Source of the DNA: JAKFVC01 sp040386595
GTDB taxonomy: Bacteria > Planctomycetota > Planctomycetia > Planctomycetales > Planctomycetaceae
DNA length: 64,000 bases
NCBI GenBank assembly: GCA_040386595.1
Contig: JAZKFE010000109.1
Location: forward strand, 1 to 64,000
Direction of reading: 5' to 3'
Under the pieces are notes generated by a model that saw only the letters and a list, made by a program, of their open reading frames with translations, was not told the origin of the DNA and ran no database searches. Made by a program: the position numbers and the translations under genes. Of this stretch, positions 1-9,812 are shown one piece after another (the stretch's first letter is position 1; each line of letters starts with the position of its first letter).

Positions 1-306
1 CAGGTACGAAACTCTACCTTATTTCCTGGTCCAGTTTTCGGGGTCCATCGTAGTCTGTCGTCCCTATCGGGACTGCGGAAATACGCAGGCGACCACTCAT
101 CAGATCCGCAATCACGCCGCTACTTTTCAATCTCAGCGCACTCCGTTACCAGCGGCCCATCGACGCATAGGCAATATTAGATGAAGAGCCCGAACGCCAA
201 CTGTTCGGCGGCCAGTCGAGATCATAGAATGTCGACGCCTCGCCTCTAGCGATCTTGCTGGTAATCGATTGCCCTCTCACAACCTGAGAAATACCAAGTT
301 ATTCTA
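1..306. other. Left-edge intergenic stretch, no gene recognised
   Basis: No open frame with protein-like composition crosses this stretch. It is the upstream region of the rightward membrane protein at 307. No convincing promoter or RNA was recognised. Confidence 0.4.
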
Positions 307-2427
307 ATGCCAGGTCAATCCAAGTACTTGGGTATTGCCTCTGCGGTCGTCGTGCCGGGACTCTTTGCCGTCACGTCGTTTTCGGGGGCACTGCTGCTCT
401 TTCTCATGGAACCTTTTTTCGGCAAGTCGCTGTTGCCTCTCTACGGCGGCACTCCGGCTGTTTGGAACACTTGCGTCTTCTTCTTCCAGTTTATGCTGCT
501 GGTCGGGTACGTCTATGTCTATGTGATTTGCCGGTATCTCTCGATCCCGATGCAGGTGCTCGCGTATGTCGCGACAATCGTTGCTGCCGCGGCGACGCTC
601 CCCTTACGGCTCTCGACCATGCCGGTTGCTTACTTATCAGAGCAGCCAATCGTCTCTCTCGTGCAGATATTGTCTCTTTCAGCCGGCCTGCCGTTCCTCG
701 CACTCTCCACGACGAGCCCACTCGTCCAGGCTTGGTATGCTCGAGTGCGCACTCACGAGAGTCCCTACTGGCTTTACGTCGCCAGCAACGCGGGCAGCCT
801 GGCGGCACTGATTGCCTATCCATTCTTCCTTGAGGACTGGTTACCTTTGAGTAAACAGTCACAGTATTGGTCTTATTCATTCCTCGGGTTTGCTAGCCTA
901 TCGCTGGCTTGCGGGTTGTGTGCTGGGTTTTGGCGTGGCGAACTTGCGGTGCCTTCCCAGGCTTCTTCCGCCGGCCGCTCTTCCGACTTGCCCAGCCCCG
1001 TCGTGACTCATCGCATGCGCGTGAACTGGCTGCTCTGGTCGATGTGCCCGTCGAGTTTAATGTTGGGAGTCACAATCTATCTGTCGTCGGAGATCGCTCC
1101 GATCCCGGTGCTGTGGGTCTTGCCGCTCGCGGTTTATTTGTTGTCATTGATGATCGCTTTTGCCAATCCCCCACTTTGGTTCGCTCGCCTCAACGATATC
1201 GGCTACTTTGTCTTTGCGATCATCGTTGCCGTTTCAGCGAATCTTCTGCATCGAGCTCCGGTTTGGGATCTGATTTTTCACATTTCGCTGCTGTTCGTGG
1301 GGACAACGGCGATTCACTCTCAACTCGCCCGGCATCGTCCCGGTCCAGCGCACCTCGCGGAATACTATCTGTGGATTTCCATTGGTGGACTGTGTGGAGG
1401 GATTTTTAATTCGCTGCTGGCGCCAGTTCTATTTAACTGGCTGGCAGAGTATCCCTGCGCGATTGTGTGCGGATTGCTGCTGATTCCCTGGCCTTTTCCC
1501 GCGTTCCAATCCAATTGGCGATTTCAAGGGGCGATTCGAGCAGGCGTTGCGGCCCTGATGTTCCTCGGACTGTCGTGGAACGTGTATTTCTCGGAGTCGT
1601 CGCACTACGTCATGTATCGCGAACGCACCTTTTTTGGCCCGTTCTCGATCACTCAGGGAAAACGGGGAGTCACGCATCAATTGGTGCATGGGACCACTAA
1701 CCACGGCACACAAAACGTGAAGGCCCCGACCCGCGAGCGGCGTCCCGCGTTAACGTACTATTTCTGGTCCGGTCCCGTCGGAGAGATTTTCATTGCCTAC
1801 CGGCGCACCGAACTGACCCAATCTGTGGGGATCGTCGGTCTGGGAATTGGATCGCTGGCGAGCTATGGTGATCCCGGGCAAAAATACACATTTTATGAAA
1901 TTGACCCAGCCATCGAGCGGATTGCACGGAATCCTCGCTGGTTCACATTTCTGGATGATGCCGAGGCCCGCGGTGTGAAACTGCAGGTCGAAATCGGAGA
2001 TGCACGGCTGAGATTGGTCGACGCGCCTGATCAGGAATTTGGAATTCTGGTTCTCGACGCCTTCACGAGCGACGCGATTCCGATCCACCTGCTGACGAAA
2101 GAAGCGGTTTCGCTCTATCTCAGCAAGCTGAAGTCGAATGGGGTGCTTGCCTTCCATATCTCGAATTTGTTTATCGATCTGGAACCGATTTTATCGAATA
2201 TTGCCGCTGAACTTGGTCAGGTCGCATTTATTCGTGTCGACGACAAAGTCACCAATGAAGAAATGCGACTGGGAAAAAATCCCTCAATCTGGTTGGTGAT
2301 GGCACCTTCCGTGGAAGTCCTAGAGCCGCTTCTGACCAGCGGTCAGTGGCGTCCTTGCAAGCCGAAATCTGCGGCGGGTGTCTGGACAGACGATCGATCA
2401 AACTTGTTACGCGCGATACGCTGGTAA
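307..2427 (+). CDS. Membrane protein with C-terminal spermidine-synthase-like domain
   Basis: This 706-residue protein has two parts. Residues about 15-440 are a series of hydrophobic helices. Residues about 480-690 are a Rossmann-type methyltransferase fold like that of polyamine aminopropyltransferases. The nucleotide-binding glycine motif GLGIGSLA lies near residue 510, followed by the acidic YEIDP, and LVLDAFTSDA near 581-590 corresponds to the aminopropyltransferase active-site strand. Such fused integral-membrane spermidine synthase-like proteins are common in planctomycetes, but their substrate is usually unproven. The start is the first ATG of the frame. It converges on the epimerase at 2507. 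Family call is firm, exact reaction inferred. Confidence 0.85.
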   Translation: MPGQSKYLGIASAVVVPGLFAVTSFSGALLLFLMEPFFGKSLLPLYGGTPAVWNTCVFFFQFMLLVGYVYVYVICRYLSIPMQVLAYVATIVAAAATLPLRLSTMPVAYLSEQPIVSLVQILSLSAGLPFLALSTTSPLVQAWYARVRTHESPYWLYVASNAGSLAALIAYPFFLEDWLPLSKQSQYWSYSFLGFASLSLACGLCAGFWRGELAVPSQASSAGRSSDLPSPVVTHRMRVNWLLWSMCPSSLMLGVTIYLSSEIAPIPVLWVLPLAVYLLSLMIAFANPPLWFARLNDIGYFVFAIIVAVSANLLHRAPVWDLIFHISLLFVGTTAIHSQLARHRPGPAHLAEYYLWISIGGLCGGIFNSLLAPVLFNWLAEYPCAIVCGLLLIPWPFPAFQSNWRFQGAIRAGVAALMFLGLSWNVYFSESSHYVMYRERTFFGPFSITQGKRGVTHQLVHGTTNHGTQNVKAPTRERRPALTYYFWSGPVGEIFIAYRRTELTQSVGIVGLGIGSLASYGDPGQKYTFYEIDPAIERIARNPRWFTFLDDAEARGVKLQVEIGDARLRLVDAPDQEFGILVLDAFTSDAIPIHLLTKEAVSLYLSKLKSNGVLAFHISNLFIDLEPILSNIAAELGQVAFIRVDDKVTNEEMRLGKNPSIWLVMAPSVEVLEPLLTSGQWRPCKPKSAAGVWTDDRSNLLRAIRW

Positions 2428-2506
2428 TCAACCAGCAATACGGAACCACCCGGCTGCATCGCTCCGCTTCCGATTTGAGTCGCTCTAATTCAGTGCCTTC
2501 GGGCTT

Positions 2507-3502
2507 CTATGGTTTCAGCCAGCCGCGTTCTCGTTGCACCTGGAACACCTGCAGGGACTCTCGAATGGCAGTCGCCAAGGGCGTATGTGGAGCCTTGGGA
2601 AACGCTTGCAGGAACGGTGCATAGTCGAGGTCGCAAATGAATGGGACTTCTGCGGTTCCTGCTGTGATATTGAAATTCTCCGCGAGTCCAGCTTCGGACG
2701 CAGCTCGGCGTAGTGTGGCGATGATTTCCGCGGTATCGACCGTGTGGCTGGGCAGCGTAAATACGCCGTACCCATTGAATGGGGCCGTCGCCGCCATGCC
2801 AAATGCCGCGCCGACGTCAGGGGCGTACAGATAATCCTGGCGACTGCGGAAAGGGATTTCGTAGGGTTTGTTGAGAGCGACACATTTCATCGCGGTTGTC
2901 GCCGCCGCAGTCAGACCGGCGTCACGTCCTGGGCCGAACAATACGCCCGGACGTAGGCTGACTGTGGGAATGCCAGTCTCCGAACAAAACATCCGCGAAA
3001 CGTGCTCACTGGCCAGCTTCCAGACTCCGTAGACATTCACCGGAGCCGGTTCGGCGAGCATGGGAACTTTAGGACCCGGGTAGGCGCTCCGAGGTCCATA
3101 AACGGCGATGGAACTGGCGAACACAAAACGCTGCAAAGATGGCCGACATTTCTTGATCGCCTCAATCAGATTTTGCGTTCCGGCCAGATTGATCTGCAGG
3201 CCCAAATCCCGATGGGCATTGCAGTCGGGAGTTTGCAGGGCGGCAAGATGAATGACATGCGTGATCTCGTTAGAGGTCAGCACGTCCTCTAGTGGCTGCT
3301 GCTTCTGGACGTCGACGGCGACCGATTTCAACCGTGTGCAGTCATCATTTTCGAACAGGCGTTGCGTTCGCTGCGCACTGACTTCGCGACTGCCCACAAC
3401 GACTGTGGCACTGGTGTTTGCCAGGAGCCACTTCACCGCTTGCACGCCAATACAACCGTAACCGCCAAGGACTAGAATTCGGGCCGATTCCGTCATTTCC
3501 AC
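2507..3502 (-). CDS. NAD-dependent epimerase/dehydratase (extended SDR)
   Basis: The 331-residue protein opens with a nucleotide-binding motif GGYGCIG at residues 13-19. The serine of FASS is at 130-131, and Y158-x-x-x-K162 (YGVWK) completes the short-chain dehydrogenase catalytic set. Length and the RPGVLFGPGRD segment fit the NAD(P)-dependent epimerase/dehydratase family that acts on nucleotide sugars or related substrates. No operon partner is visible: the next leftward gene is convergent and the upstream gene at 3651 is 148 bases away. Substrate cannot be assigned from sequence. Confidence 0.88.
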   Translation of the reverse strand: MEMTESARILVLGGYGCIGVQAVKWLLANTSATVVVGSREVSAQRTQRLFENDDCTRLKSVAVDVQKQQPLEDVLTSNEITHVIHLAALQTPDCNAHRDLGLQINLAGTQNLIEAIKKCRPSLQRFVFASSIAVYGPRSAYPGPKVPMLAEPAPVNVYGVWKLASEHVSRMFCSETGIPTVSLRPGVLFGPGRDAGLTAAATTAMKCVALNKPYEIPFRSRQDYLYAPDVGAAFGMAATAPFNGYGVFTLPSHTVDTAEIIATLRRAASEAGLAENFNITAGTAEVPFICDLDYAPFLQAFPKAPHTPLATAIRESLQVFQVQRERGWLKP

Positions 3503-3650
3503 AATTCCTTCAATCTGTCGTCAGAGCGAGTTTTTTTATGCGCGACATATGATAGCAAGGAGGCCCTTTAGCACCACACTAAAGGTATGGCGTTAAAACT
3601 TGGGCGTCCCCCCCGTGAATGTTGGGCCGCATCCGTTGTGACGATGTTTC

Positions 3651-4076
3651 TCAGTCGCCGAAGCAAACAACGGCTTGTTGCAGTTCCCGTGCACGCAAGA
3701 CAATCTGATCCCATTGATCGAGTATTGTCAGAAAGTGTTCTTTTGTCGCAGTCGCAAATCTTTTCTCGAACTGAGCTTTCTTACGAGTCCTCGTTTGACG
3801 GGAAACGAGGGGCAATCCGACGCAAACTTCCCATTGAGCGGGTTGTTGCAGGACTGCATTTCGAGCGTCCACCAGCATGGCTTGAACCAATGCCAAGTCA
3901 CTACCAGAGAACGACGCAGCACCATAAAGGTCGATGATTTGCCCCGTGGAAGCGTACAACGATTCGAACAACGGCCACATGAACCAATAGTAGGCGTCGT
4001 CATCCAAGGTGAGTACAGGTTCATTCGGCTGGGGAACCGCGGAAGCCCCGACACCAACCCCAATATCAAGGCCCAT
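3651..4076 (-). CDS. Hypothetical protein, 141 residues
   Basis: I do not recognise a family. The protein is acidic and aromatic-rich in its first half (LDDDAYYWFMWPLFESL, residues about 24-40) and basic in the middle (SRQTRTRKKAQFEKRF), ending in a helical segment. It has no signal peptide or membrane helix. The reading frame has coding-like composition and the adjacent gene at 4181 lies on the same strand about 100 bases upstream, so both may be cytosolic accessory genes. Start is an ATG followed by glycine-rich residues. Confidence 0.6.
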   Translation of the reverse strand: MGLDIGVGVGASAVPQPNEPVLTLDDDAYYWFMWPLFESLYASTGQIIDLYGAASFSGSDLALVQAMLVDARNAVLQQPAQWEVCVGLPLVSRQTRTRKKAQFEKRFATATKEHFLTILDQWDQIVLRARELQQAVVCFGD

Positions 4077-4180
4077 TTTCGATAGTCACTCCTCTGCCTG
4101 ACGCCCAGATTGCCCGCATATGGCGAGATAAGGTCTTGAAGCTAGCACGGACTCCGAACGAGTGGAACTCGACGCTAGGC

Positions 4181-4654
4181 TTACGTTGCTGACATTGTGA
4201 TGTAGGCCAAGCCTGCGAAGTCTGGATCGTCAATTCCGTCACCAAACCCAATCAGGACTTCAGAGCCAGTCGTGACGATGATTTGGCCCCATTCCATTTT
4301 GTGTTGAACGTTGTAAGCGACGGGTTGGTCATCCAATGCCGTCAGGAATTCCGACAGTGGCAGACCGCTGCGTACGATCCAGGGGGCAATTTGCAGGCAT
4401 CCCCATCCACGAGGTGAATCCTCGTCACCGGTGAACCTGTCGATGTGAATCATTGACAATTCACCGGTCTCCCGGTCGAAATGAAACTCGATATCCTCGT
4501 ATTTCCAGATCACGGGGTGCGGGTGGTTGCGTGAAGTTCCGCCAGTGTCCTCTGGGGGGCCAATCTGCGATTCCAGTTCTGTTCGGTTAGAGCCAACGCG
4601 GATCGGCCCGAATCGCCCGGTTTGAAGGAAGGACAGCAGAGACACGATCACCAT
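4181..4654 (-). CDS. Hypothetical protein with GPP(E/D)D signature, 157 residues
   Basis: The protein begins MVIVSLLSFLQTGRFGPI and continues with an arginine/glutamate-rich stretch ending in IGPPEDTGG, a pattern seen in small uncharacterised proteins often found near contact-dependent immunity genes. A GTG start at 4684 would add ten residues; I prefer ATG at 4654 because the conserved-looking segment begins there. It contains acidic C-terminal residues (LIGFGDGIDDPDF) but no transmembrane helix beyond a short hydrophobic start. Function unknown. Confidence 0.6.
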   Translation of the reverse strand: MVIVSLLSFLQTGRFGPIRVGSNRTELESQIGPPEDTGGTSRNHPHPVIWKYEDIEFHFDRETGELSMIHIDRFTGDEDSPRGWGCLQIAPWIVRSGLPLSEFLTALDDQPVAYNVQHKMEWGQIIVTTGSEVLIGFGDGIDDPDFAGLAYITMSAT

Positions 4655-4798
4655 CAAATCCGCCAATCGAGATGATTTATCCACAGTCGGGCCGTTGCCA
4701 ACTGTTTGCTGCTACTGGGGCATTCCGTATGGCCAATTCGACTACTGCCCGTGCCCGAACGAAGCTGGCTTCAGCAGCTGTCGCAGTATCAGATTGAG

Positions 4799-6214
4799 TT
4801 AGGTGAGGATACTGCGTACGACCTGGCCATGCACGTCGGTCAGGCGGTAGTCGCGGCCTTGGAAGCGGAAGGTGAGCTTGGTGTGGTCGATGCCCATTTG
4901 ATGCAGCAGCGTCGCGTTGAGGTCATGGACATGCACCGGATCGCGGACGACGTTATAGCAAAAGTCATCGGTCTCGCCGAAGTTGATGCCCGGCTTGATT
5001 CCACCACCTGCGAGCCACATCGTAAAGCAACGCCCATGGTGATCGCGGCCATAGTTCGCCGCTTCGAGTTTGCCCTGGCTGTATGTGGTGCGGCCAAACT
5101 CACCACCCCACACCACGAGCGTTTCGTCGAGCATCCCCCGCTGTTTGAGGTCGCCGATCAACGCGGCCGCGGACTGATCGACATCCCCACATTGCAGCCG
5201 CAGATCGCTAGGTAAGTTGTAGTGCTGATCCCAGCCGCGATGATACAACTGGATGAAACGCACACCACGCTCGGCCATCCGCCGTGCGAGCAGGCAGTTG
5301 GCCGCGAAGGTACCGGGCTGCCGTGACTGCGGACCATAGGCGTCCAGCGTGGCCGCGGTTTCATCGCGCATGTCAGTGAGGTCTGGCACACTGCTTTGCA
5401 TCCGAAAGGCCATCTCGTATTGAGCAATACGTGTGGCAATCTCGGGGTCATGCTGCACCTCCAGCCGTTTTGTGTTCAACGCCGCGATGACATCGAGCTG
5501 ATCGCGGCGCGTGGTCTCGTTGATGCCCGCCGGGTTAGAAAGATACAGCACGGGATCGCCGCTGCTGCGGAACGACACGCCTTGATGATTCGATGGCAAA
5601 AAGCCCGAGCCCCACAAACGCGCATAAAGCGGATCTGCCGGACGCGCGGCACTCCCGTGCGAGAGCAACACGACGAATGCGGGCAGGCTGCTGTTTTCGC
5701 TCCCCAGGCCATAACTCGCCCACGCGCCAAAACTTGGTCGGCCCGGCTGTTGATGCCCCGTCTGCATGAGAGTGACTGCCGGATCGTGGTTGATCGCTTC
5801 CGTATTCATCGAGCGGATAATGCACAACTCGTCCACGATGGATGCGGTTTTGGGCAGCAGTTCGCTGACCCAGGCACCACTCTGGCCGTGCTGCGCGAAG
5901 TGAAACAGTGAAGAGGTGATCGGCAGTGTCTTCTGACCGCTGGTCATGCCGGTGAGGCGCTGGTCCCCACGTACCGAGGAGGGTAGCTCTTGGCCATGCA
6001 GTGGTTTTAGACCCGGTTTGTAATCGAACAGGTCAAGCTGCGATGGCCCGCCATGCATAAACAAATAGATGATACGCTTGGCGTGCGGTGCGAAGTGGGT
6101 TGCCGCTCCGGCGGCATTCATCTTGCTGTCGTTCATCAACGACGCGAGCGCCAGGCTACCGAGCCCCAGCCCGGACTGATTCAAGAATTGGCGGCGATGG
6201 AGTGCGGTGTTCAT
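4799..6214 (-). CDS. DUF1501 family protein (Tat-exported, sulfatase-fold)
   Basis: A 471-residue DUF1501 protein with a twin-arginine signal (RRQFLNQSGLGLGSLALASL, near residues 7-26), the IIYLFMHGGPSQLDLFDYKP segment typical of the family, and a late WGGEFGRT motif. DUF1501 belongs to the alkaline phosphatase/sulfatase-like fold, but catalysis is unproven. Its ATG overlaps the TGA of the upstream 1109-residue PSD1 gene by four bases, so the two are translationally coupled. The family is hugely expanded in planctomycetes and almost always paired with DUF1549/DUF1553 proteins. Confidence 0.93.
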   Translation of the reverse strand: MNTALHRRQFLNQSGLGLGSLALASLMNDSKMNAAGAATHFAPHAKRIIYLFMHGGPSQLDLFDYKPGLKPLHGQELPSSVRGDQRLTGMTSGQKTLPITSSLFHFAQHGQSGAWVSELLPKTASIVDELCIIRSMNTEAINHDPAVTLMQTGHQQPGRPSFGAWASYGLGSENSSLPAFVVLLSHGSAARPADPLYARLWGSGFLPSNHQGVSFRSSGDPVLYLSNPAGINETTRRDQLDVIAALNTKRLEVQHDPEIATRIAQYEMAFRMQSSVPDLTDMRDETAATLDAYGPQSRQPGTFAANCLLARRMAERGVRFIQLYHRGWDQHYNLPSDLRLQCGDVDQSAAALIGDLKQRGMLDETLVVWGGEFGRTTYSQGKLEAANYGRDHHGRCFTMWLAGGGIKPGINFGETDDFCYNVVRDPVHVHDLNATLLHQMGIDHTKLTFRFQGRDYRLTDVHGQVVRSILT

Positions 6215-9200
6215 CGTTTGGTGATGGCCTCATCAAGGTTCAACACGGTCTGCGCGAGTACGGTCCAAGCGGCGTGCTCCCGGACTTCCAATTGCGCATC
6301 GTCACTTACCGCAGCGTTTGGTTCTGCTTCGGAAATCAGTTGTTGCGCGGCCTCTGGAGCCTTCGCGAAACGATCTCGTTGACGTTGCAGCAGCCCGCTC
6401 AGGATTGTCACTTCCTCAACATTTGCGGGGCGTCCTAGAACCCGGTGCCACAGATGTCGTAGACGTGACTCCGAGTCTCCGGGCTGTTTCAGTGTCTGGG
6501 CTGCCAGCGTTCTCGCGGCCGCGACATACGTCTGGTCGTTGAGCAATACGAGGGCCTGCAATGGGGTGTTGGTGCGAGCACGTCGCACGGTGCATTTTTC
6601 ACGCGTCGGGCCATCAAAAGTCAGCAACGCGGGTGGAGGAGCTTGTCGCTTCACATAAGTGTACAGACTGCGTCGCCACAGACCCTCGCCAGTATCAGGA
6701 ACATAGCTATCCTCGCCGTTGAAGGAGACCGCTTCCCACAGCCCCGGCGGTTGATAAGGCTTCACACTGGGGCCGCCGATACGTCGTACCAAGAGCCCAG
6801 ACACCGTCAATGCTTGGTCTCGCAGCATTTCTGCCGAGAGGCGAAAGCTCGGCCCACGTGCGAGCAGCCGATTCTCGGGATCACGAATTTGCGAGTCGCT
6901 GATCGTGAACTGCGAGCTCTGTCGGTAGGTCTGTGACATCACGATCCGCTTGAGCAACGCCTTCACATTCCAGCCGCTGTCACGGAACGTGACCGCCAGC
7001 CAGTCCAGCAACTCCGGGTGTGTTGGCGGCTCACCCTGGGAACCGAAATCATTCACGGTGCGTACGAGACCTTCACCAAAACAGTGCTGCCAAAGCCGAT
7101 TCACCGCCACGCGTGCGGTCAGCGGGTTATCTACCGAAACCAGCCAATGGGCGAATCCCAGCCGGTTCCGCGGTGCTCCTTCCGGCCACCGGGCAATCGT
7201 CGCCGGGATGTCCGGTGATACTGCCTCGCCGGGGTTAGTGTACAGTCCGCGTTCCAAAACATGGGCGGTTCGCGGCTTGTCCATTTCCTGCATGACTAAC
7301 GCGGTAGGGATCGCTGCCCGCAGTTCGGCTTCTGCTTTGACTGTGGCCTTCACCTGCTGACGCGCTTCACGTCGCGGTACATCAGCAAAGCGGTCCACAT
7401 AATAGTCGAGCAACACATCGGTCTGTTGGGCACTGCGTTTGGCGGGAGCCACCGCGACGATGCCGCGAATCCGCTCGCCCCAGAACCAGTTGTTGACGGT
7501 TTGTTTCTCCAGGCACTGTTGGACAAGGCGAACTTCATCGATCAGACCGTAGTAACCCAGTCCGGAATCACGTCGCCCAATCCGTAGCGGTTCCGCATTC
7601 TTCAGGCTGCCGTCCAACGTGTCGCGTCGCGTTTCAAACGCCGCGGGGACGCCATCCACGAACACCTGCAATCCGCTGGCTTTACGCGAACCATCGTAAG
7701 CAACCACCACATGATGCCAGGCATTGTTGCTCATGGCGGCGATGGTAAATAGCTCGATGGCACTCACACCCCAGCGGTGCACCAGATTGATTTGCAGGCG
7801 ACCTTTCTGACAGATGATCTCGATACCGCGACGATTCCCGTCGGCTTCGATCAATGACAGCGGGCAACTGAGTGCGGCGTTGACGTTCACCCACAGGCCG
7901 ATGCTCCAGGGGGCGTCGACATTGAAATCAGGCAGCTGCGTTTCGACGTGCTGAGTCGCGTCAAACTTCGCGGCTTGTTCACGGATGCCCGTCTCAAACA
8001 TGACGGTCGTCCCCTGCGATTGAGCGCCCCCGCTGAGTTGGCCATCAAAGCCCTCCTGAAAGACAACGTGCTCCTGCGGCGGGGATGGTAACGTCGTCGA
8101 GGCTTGTGCTTCCCATGCGGTGATCTGCGGGACGAGCGCCGCTTGCAGCGGTGCGAATGCCTTCGCAGCAGCACTGGACGCTGCGGACAATTCGCCAAGC
8201 CGCTGTTGCTGCTCGGGTGAAGGCACCTCGATCAAGGGGGGCGGGTTGTCCTTTGTGATCAGGCCCGACTCGGGCACGTTGTTGAAGAAGGCGTACAGCT
8301 GATAGAACTCCCGCTGTGAGATCGGATCGAACTTGTGGTCATGGCACTGCGCACAGCCGGCCGTCAGCCCCATCCAGGTGGTCATCGTGGTGTCGACGCG
8401 ATCCACGACGTACTCGGTACGGAACTCTTCGTCGATGATGCCCGTTTCATTATTGGCAATGTGGTTGCGGTTGAAGCCCGTGGCAATGCGTTGCGAGAGT
8501 GTCGCATCAGGGAGCAAGTCACCGGCCAGCTGCTCGATGGTGAATTGATCGAACGGCATGTTGGCGTTGAAGGCGTTGATGACCCAATCCCGCCAGAGCC
8601 ACATCAGCCGGGGCTTGTCACCAAAATAGCCGTTCGTATCGGCATAGCGAGCCGCATCCAGCCAGCCGACCGCCAAGTGTTCCCCGAAGTGTTTCGACTG
8701 CAGTAAACGATCCACGGCCCGTTCGTAACAGGCCTCGAAGTCATTCGGTGCCTGTTGACATTCCGTTTGAAATGCTTCGATTTCATGGAACGTCGGCGGC
8801 AGCCCGGTCAAATCGAGCGTCACGCGCCGTAAGAGCGTCTCCGGGGTGGCCTCGGGGGAAAGATTTAAGCCCTGCCGTTTCAAATTGGCCGTCACGAGAG
8901 TATCAATGGGATTCTCCCCTGCGGTGCCCTGCGTCGGCTTCTCTAACGGCGGAGATACCATAGGCTCGAAGGCCCAATGTTTTTGATACGCGGCACCACC
9001 GGCAATCCACTTCCTGAGCGTGTCGATCTGAGCGGCTGACAGCTTTTTCTGAAACTTTGGCGGCGGCATGAGATCGCTCTCATTCGCAGCCGTGATGCGT
9101 TCGATGAGCTCACTACCGGCCGGGTCACCAGGAACGATTGGCACGGCCTCCGACTCCGCAGGCTGCAGCGCCGCTTCCCGCAGATCAAGTCGCAGACCAG

Positions 9201-9540
9201 CCCGTCGCCCTGCTGCATCGGGACCATGACACGGGAAGCAATGCTCGGACAAGATGGGACGCACGTCACGATTGAAATTCACCGCCGCCGGCGTGGCAGT
9301 GGCCAGCAACGTTGGCCCGGCCAGCAATCCAATCGGGGCGGATGCGGTCAGGTTCCGGTCATCTTGGAATCTTGAAACTGGAGGGGGCTGGTTATCGCCC
9401 TTGCCGGGAGACCCAACGCGCAGTTGTTGGCGACCTCTTTCCGGATCCTGCAGATCGGCGGTCTGGGCGACGGTCGCCAGGAGAGTCAGCGTACATGCCA
9501 GCCCTGCGGCGAGGAGCGTCGGTAGCAGCGTGGCTCTCAT
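6211..9540 (-). CDS. PSD1 / DUF1549-DUF1553 cytochrome-like protein with LamG domain
   Basis: The 1109-residue exported protein has an N-terminal signal peptide (residues about 1-28). A planctomycete cytochrome C domain carries a heme-binding C101-F-P-C104-H105. DUF1549 follows at about 195-420, including a second CAQCHDHKFDP motif. A LamG-like concanavalin fold lies in the middle (YYGLIDEVRL), and DUF1553 at the C-terminus (about 800-1090). Family members are secreted or periplasmic and are thought to take part in polysaccharide or redox processes, without demonstrated activity. It is the first gene of a two-gene unit with the DUF1501 gene at 4799. Confidence 0.93.
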   Translation of the reverse strand: MRATLLPTLLAAGLACTLTLLATVAQTADLQDPERGRQQLRVGSPGKGDNQPPPVSRFQDDRNLTASAPIGLLAGPTLLATATPAAVNFNRDVRPILSEHCFPCHGPDAAGRRAGLRLDLREAALQPAESEAVPIVPGDPAGSELIERITAANESDLMPPPKFQKKLSAAQIDTLRKWIAGGAAYQKHWAFEPMVSPPLEKPTQGTAGENPIDTLVTANLKRQGLNLSPEATPETLLRRVTLDLTGLPPTFHEIEAFQTECQQAPNDFEACYERAVDRLLQSKHFGEHLAVGWLDAARYADTNGYFGDKPRLMWLWRDWVINAFNANMPFDQFTIEQLAGDLLPDATLSQRIATGFNRNHIANNETGIIDEEFRTEYVVDRVDTTMTTWMGLTAGCAQCHDHKFDPISQREFYQLYAFFNNVPESGLITKDNPPPLIEVPSPEQQQRLGELSAASSAAAKAFAPLQAALVPQITAWEAQASTTLPSPPQEHVVFQEGFDGQLSGGAQSQGTTVMFETGIREQAAKFDATQHVETQLPDFNVDAPWSIGLWVNVNAALSCPLSLIEADGNRRGIEIICQKGRLQINLVHRWGVSAIELFTIAAMSNNAWHHVVVAYDGSRKASGLQVFVDGVPAAFETRRDTLDGSLKNAEPLRIGRRDSGLGYYGLIDEVRLVQQCLEKQTVNNWFWGERIRGIVAVAPAKRSAQQTDVLLDYYVDRFADVPRREARQQVKATVKAEAELRAAIPTALVMQEMDKPRTAHVLERGLYTNPGEAVSPDIPATIARWPEGAPRNRLGFAHWLVSVDNPLTARVAVNRLWQHCFGEGLVRTVNDFGSQGEPPTHPELLDWLAVTFRDSGWNVKALLKRIVMSQTYRQSSQFTISDSQIRDPENRLLARGPSFRLSAEMLRDQALTVSGLLVRRIGGPSVKPYQPPGLWEAVSFNGEDSYVPDTGEGLWRRSLYTYVKRQAPPPALLTFDGPTREKCTVRRARTNTPLQALVLLNDQTYVAAARTLAAQTLKQPGDSESRLRHLWHRVLGRPANVEEVTILSGLLQRQRDRFAKAPEAAQQLISEAEPNAAVSDDAQLEVREHAAWTVLAQTVLNLDEAITKR

Positions 9541-9734
9541 TCTGTGGTCCCGCGAGGCCGATCTGAACTAGAAGATGGCCAATCATACTCATCACATCAA
9601 CGATGAGACATGTTAATTGCGGAGAAAAAGTTGAGAACCGGCCTCTCTGGTGATGGGCGACGATCCAAAATGAGCGGAAGTCGGCACATCATCCGCCCTG
9701 CCCTGTGTGAACCCGCAGCGCGGTTGACAATGCA

Positions 9735-9768
9735 GCGAGCCCCGCAGGGACTTCCCGGTGGGGCTCGC
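9735..9768. terminator. GC-rich hairpin downstream of DUF1501 gene
   Basis: GCGAGCCCC at 9735-9743 pairs perfectly with GGGGCTCGC at 9760-9768 across a 16-base loop. It lies 45-78 bases beyond the stop of the leftward gene at 9813. No clear T-run follows on that strand, so the terminator role is an inference. Confidence 0.4.
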
Positions 9769-9812
9769 GTTGAGTAAGCGTGATGATGGTCCGAGTTCGG
9801 AACTTGCTGTGT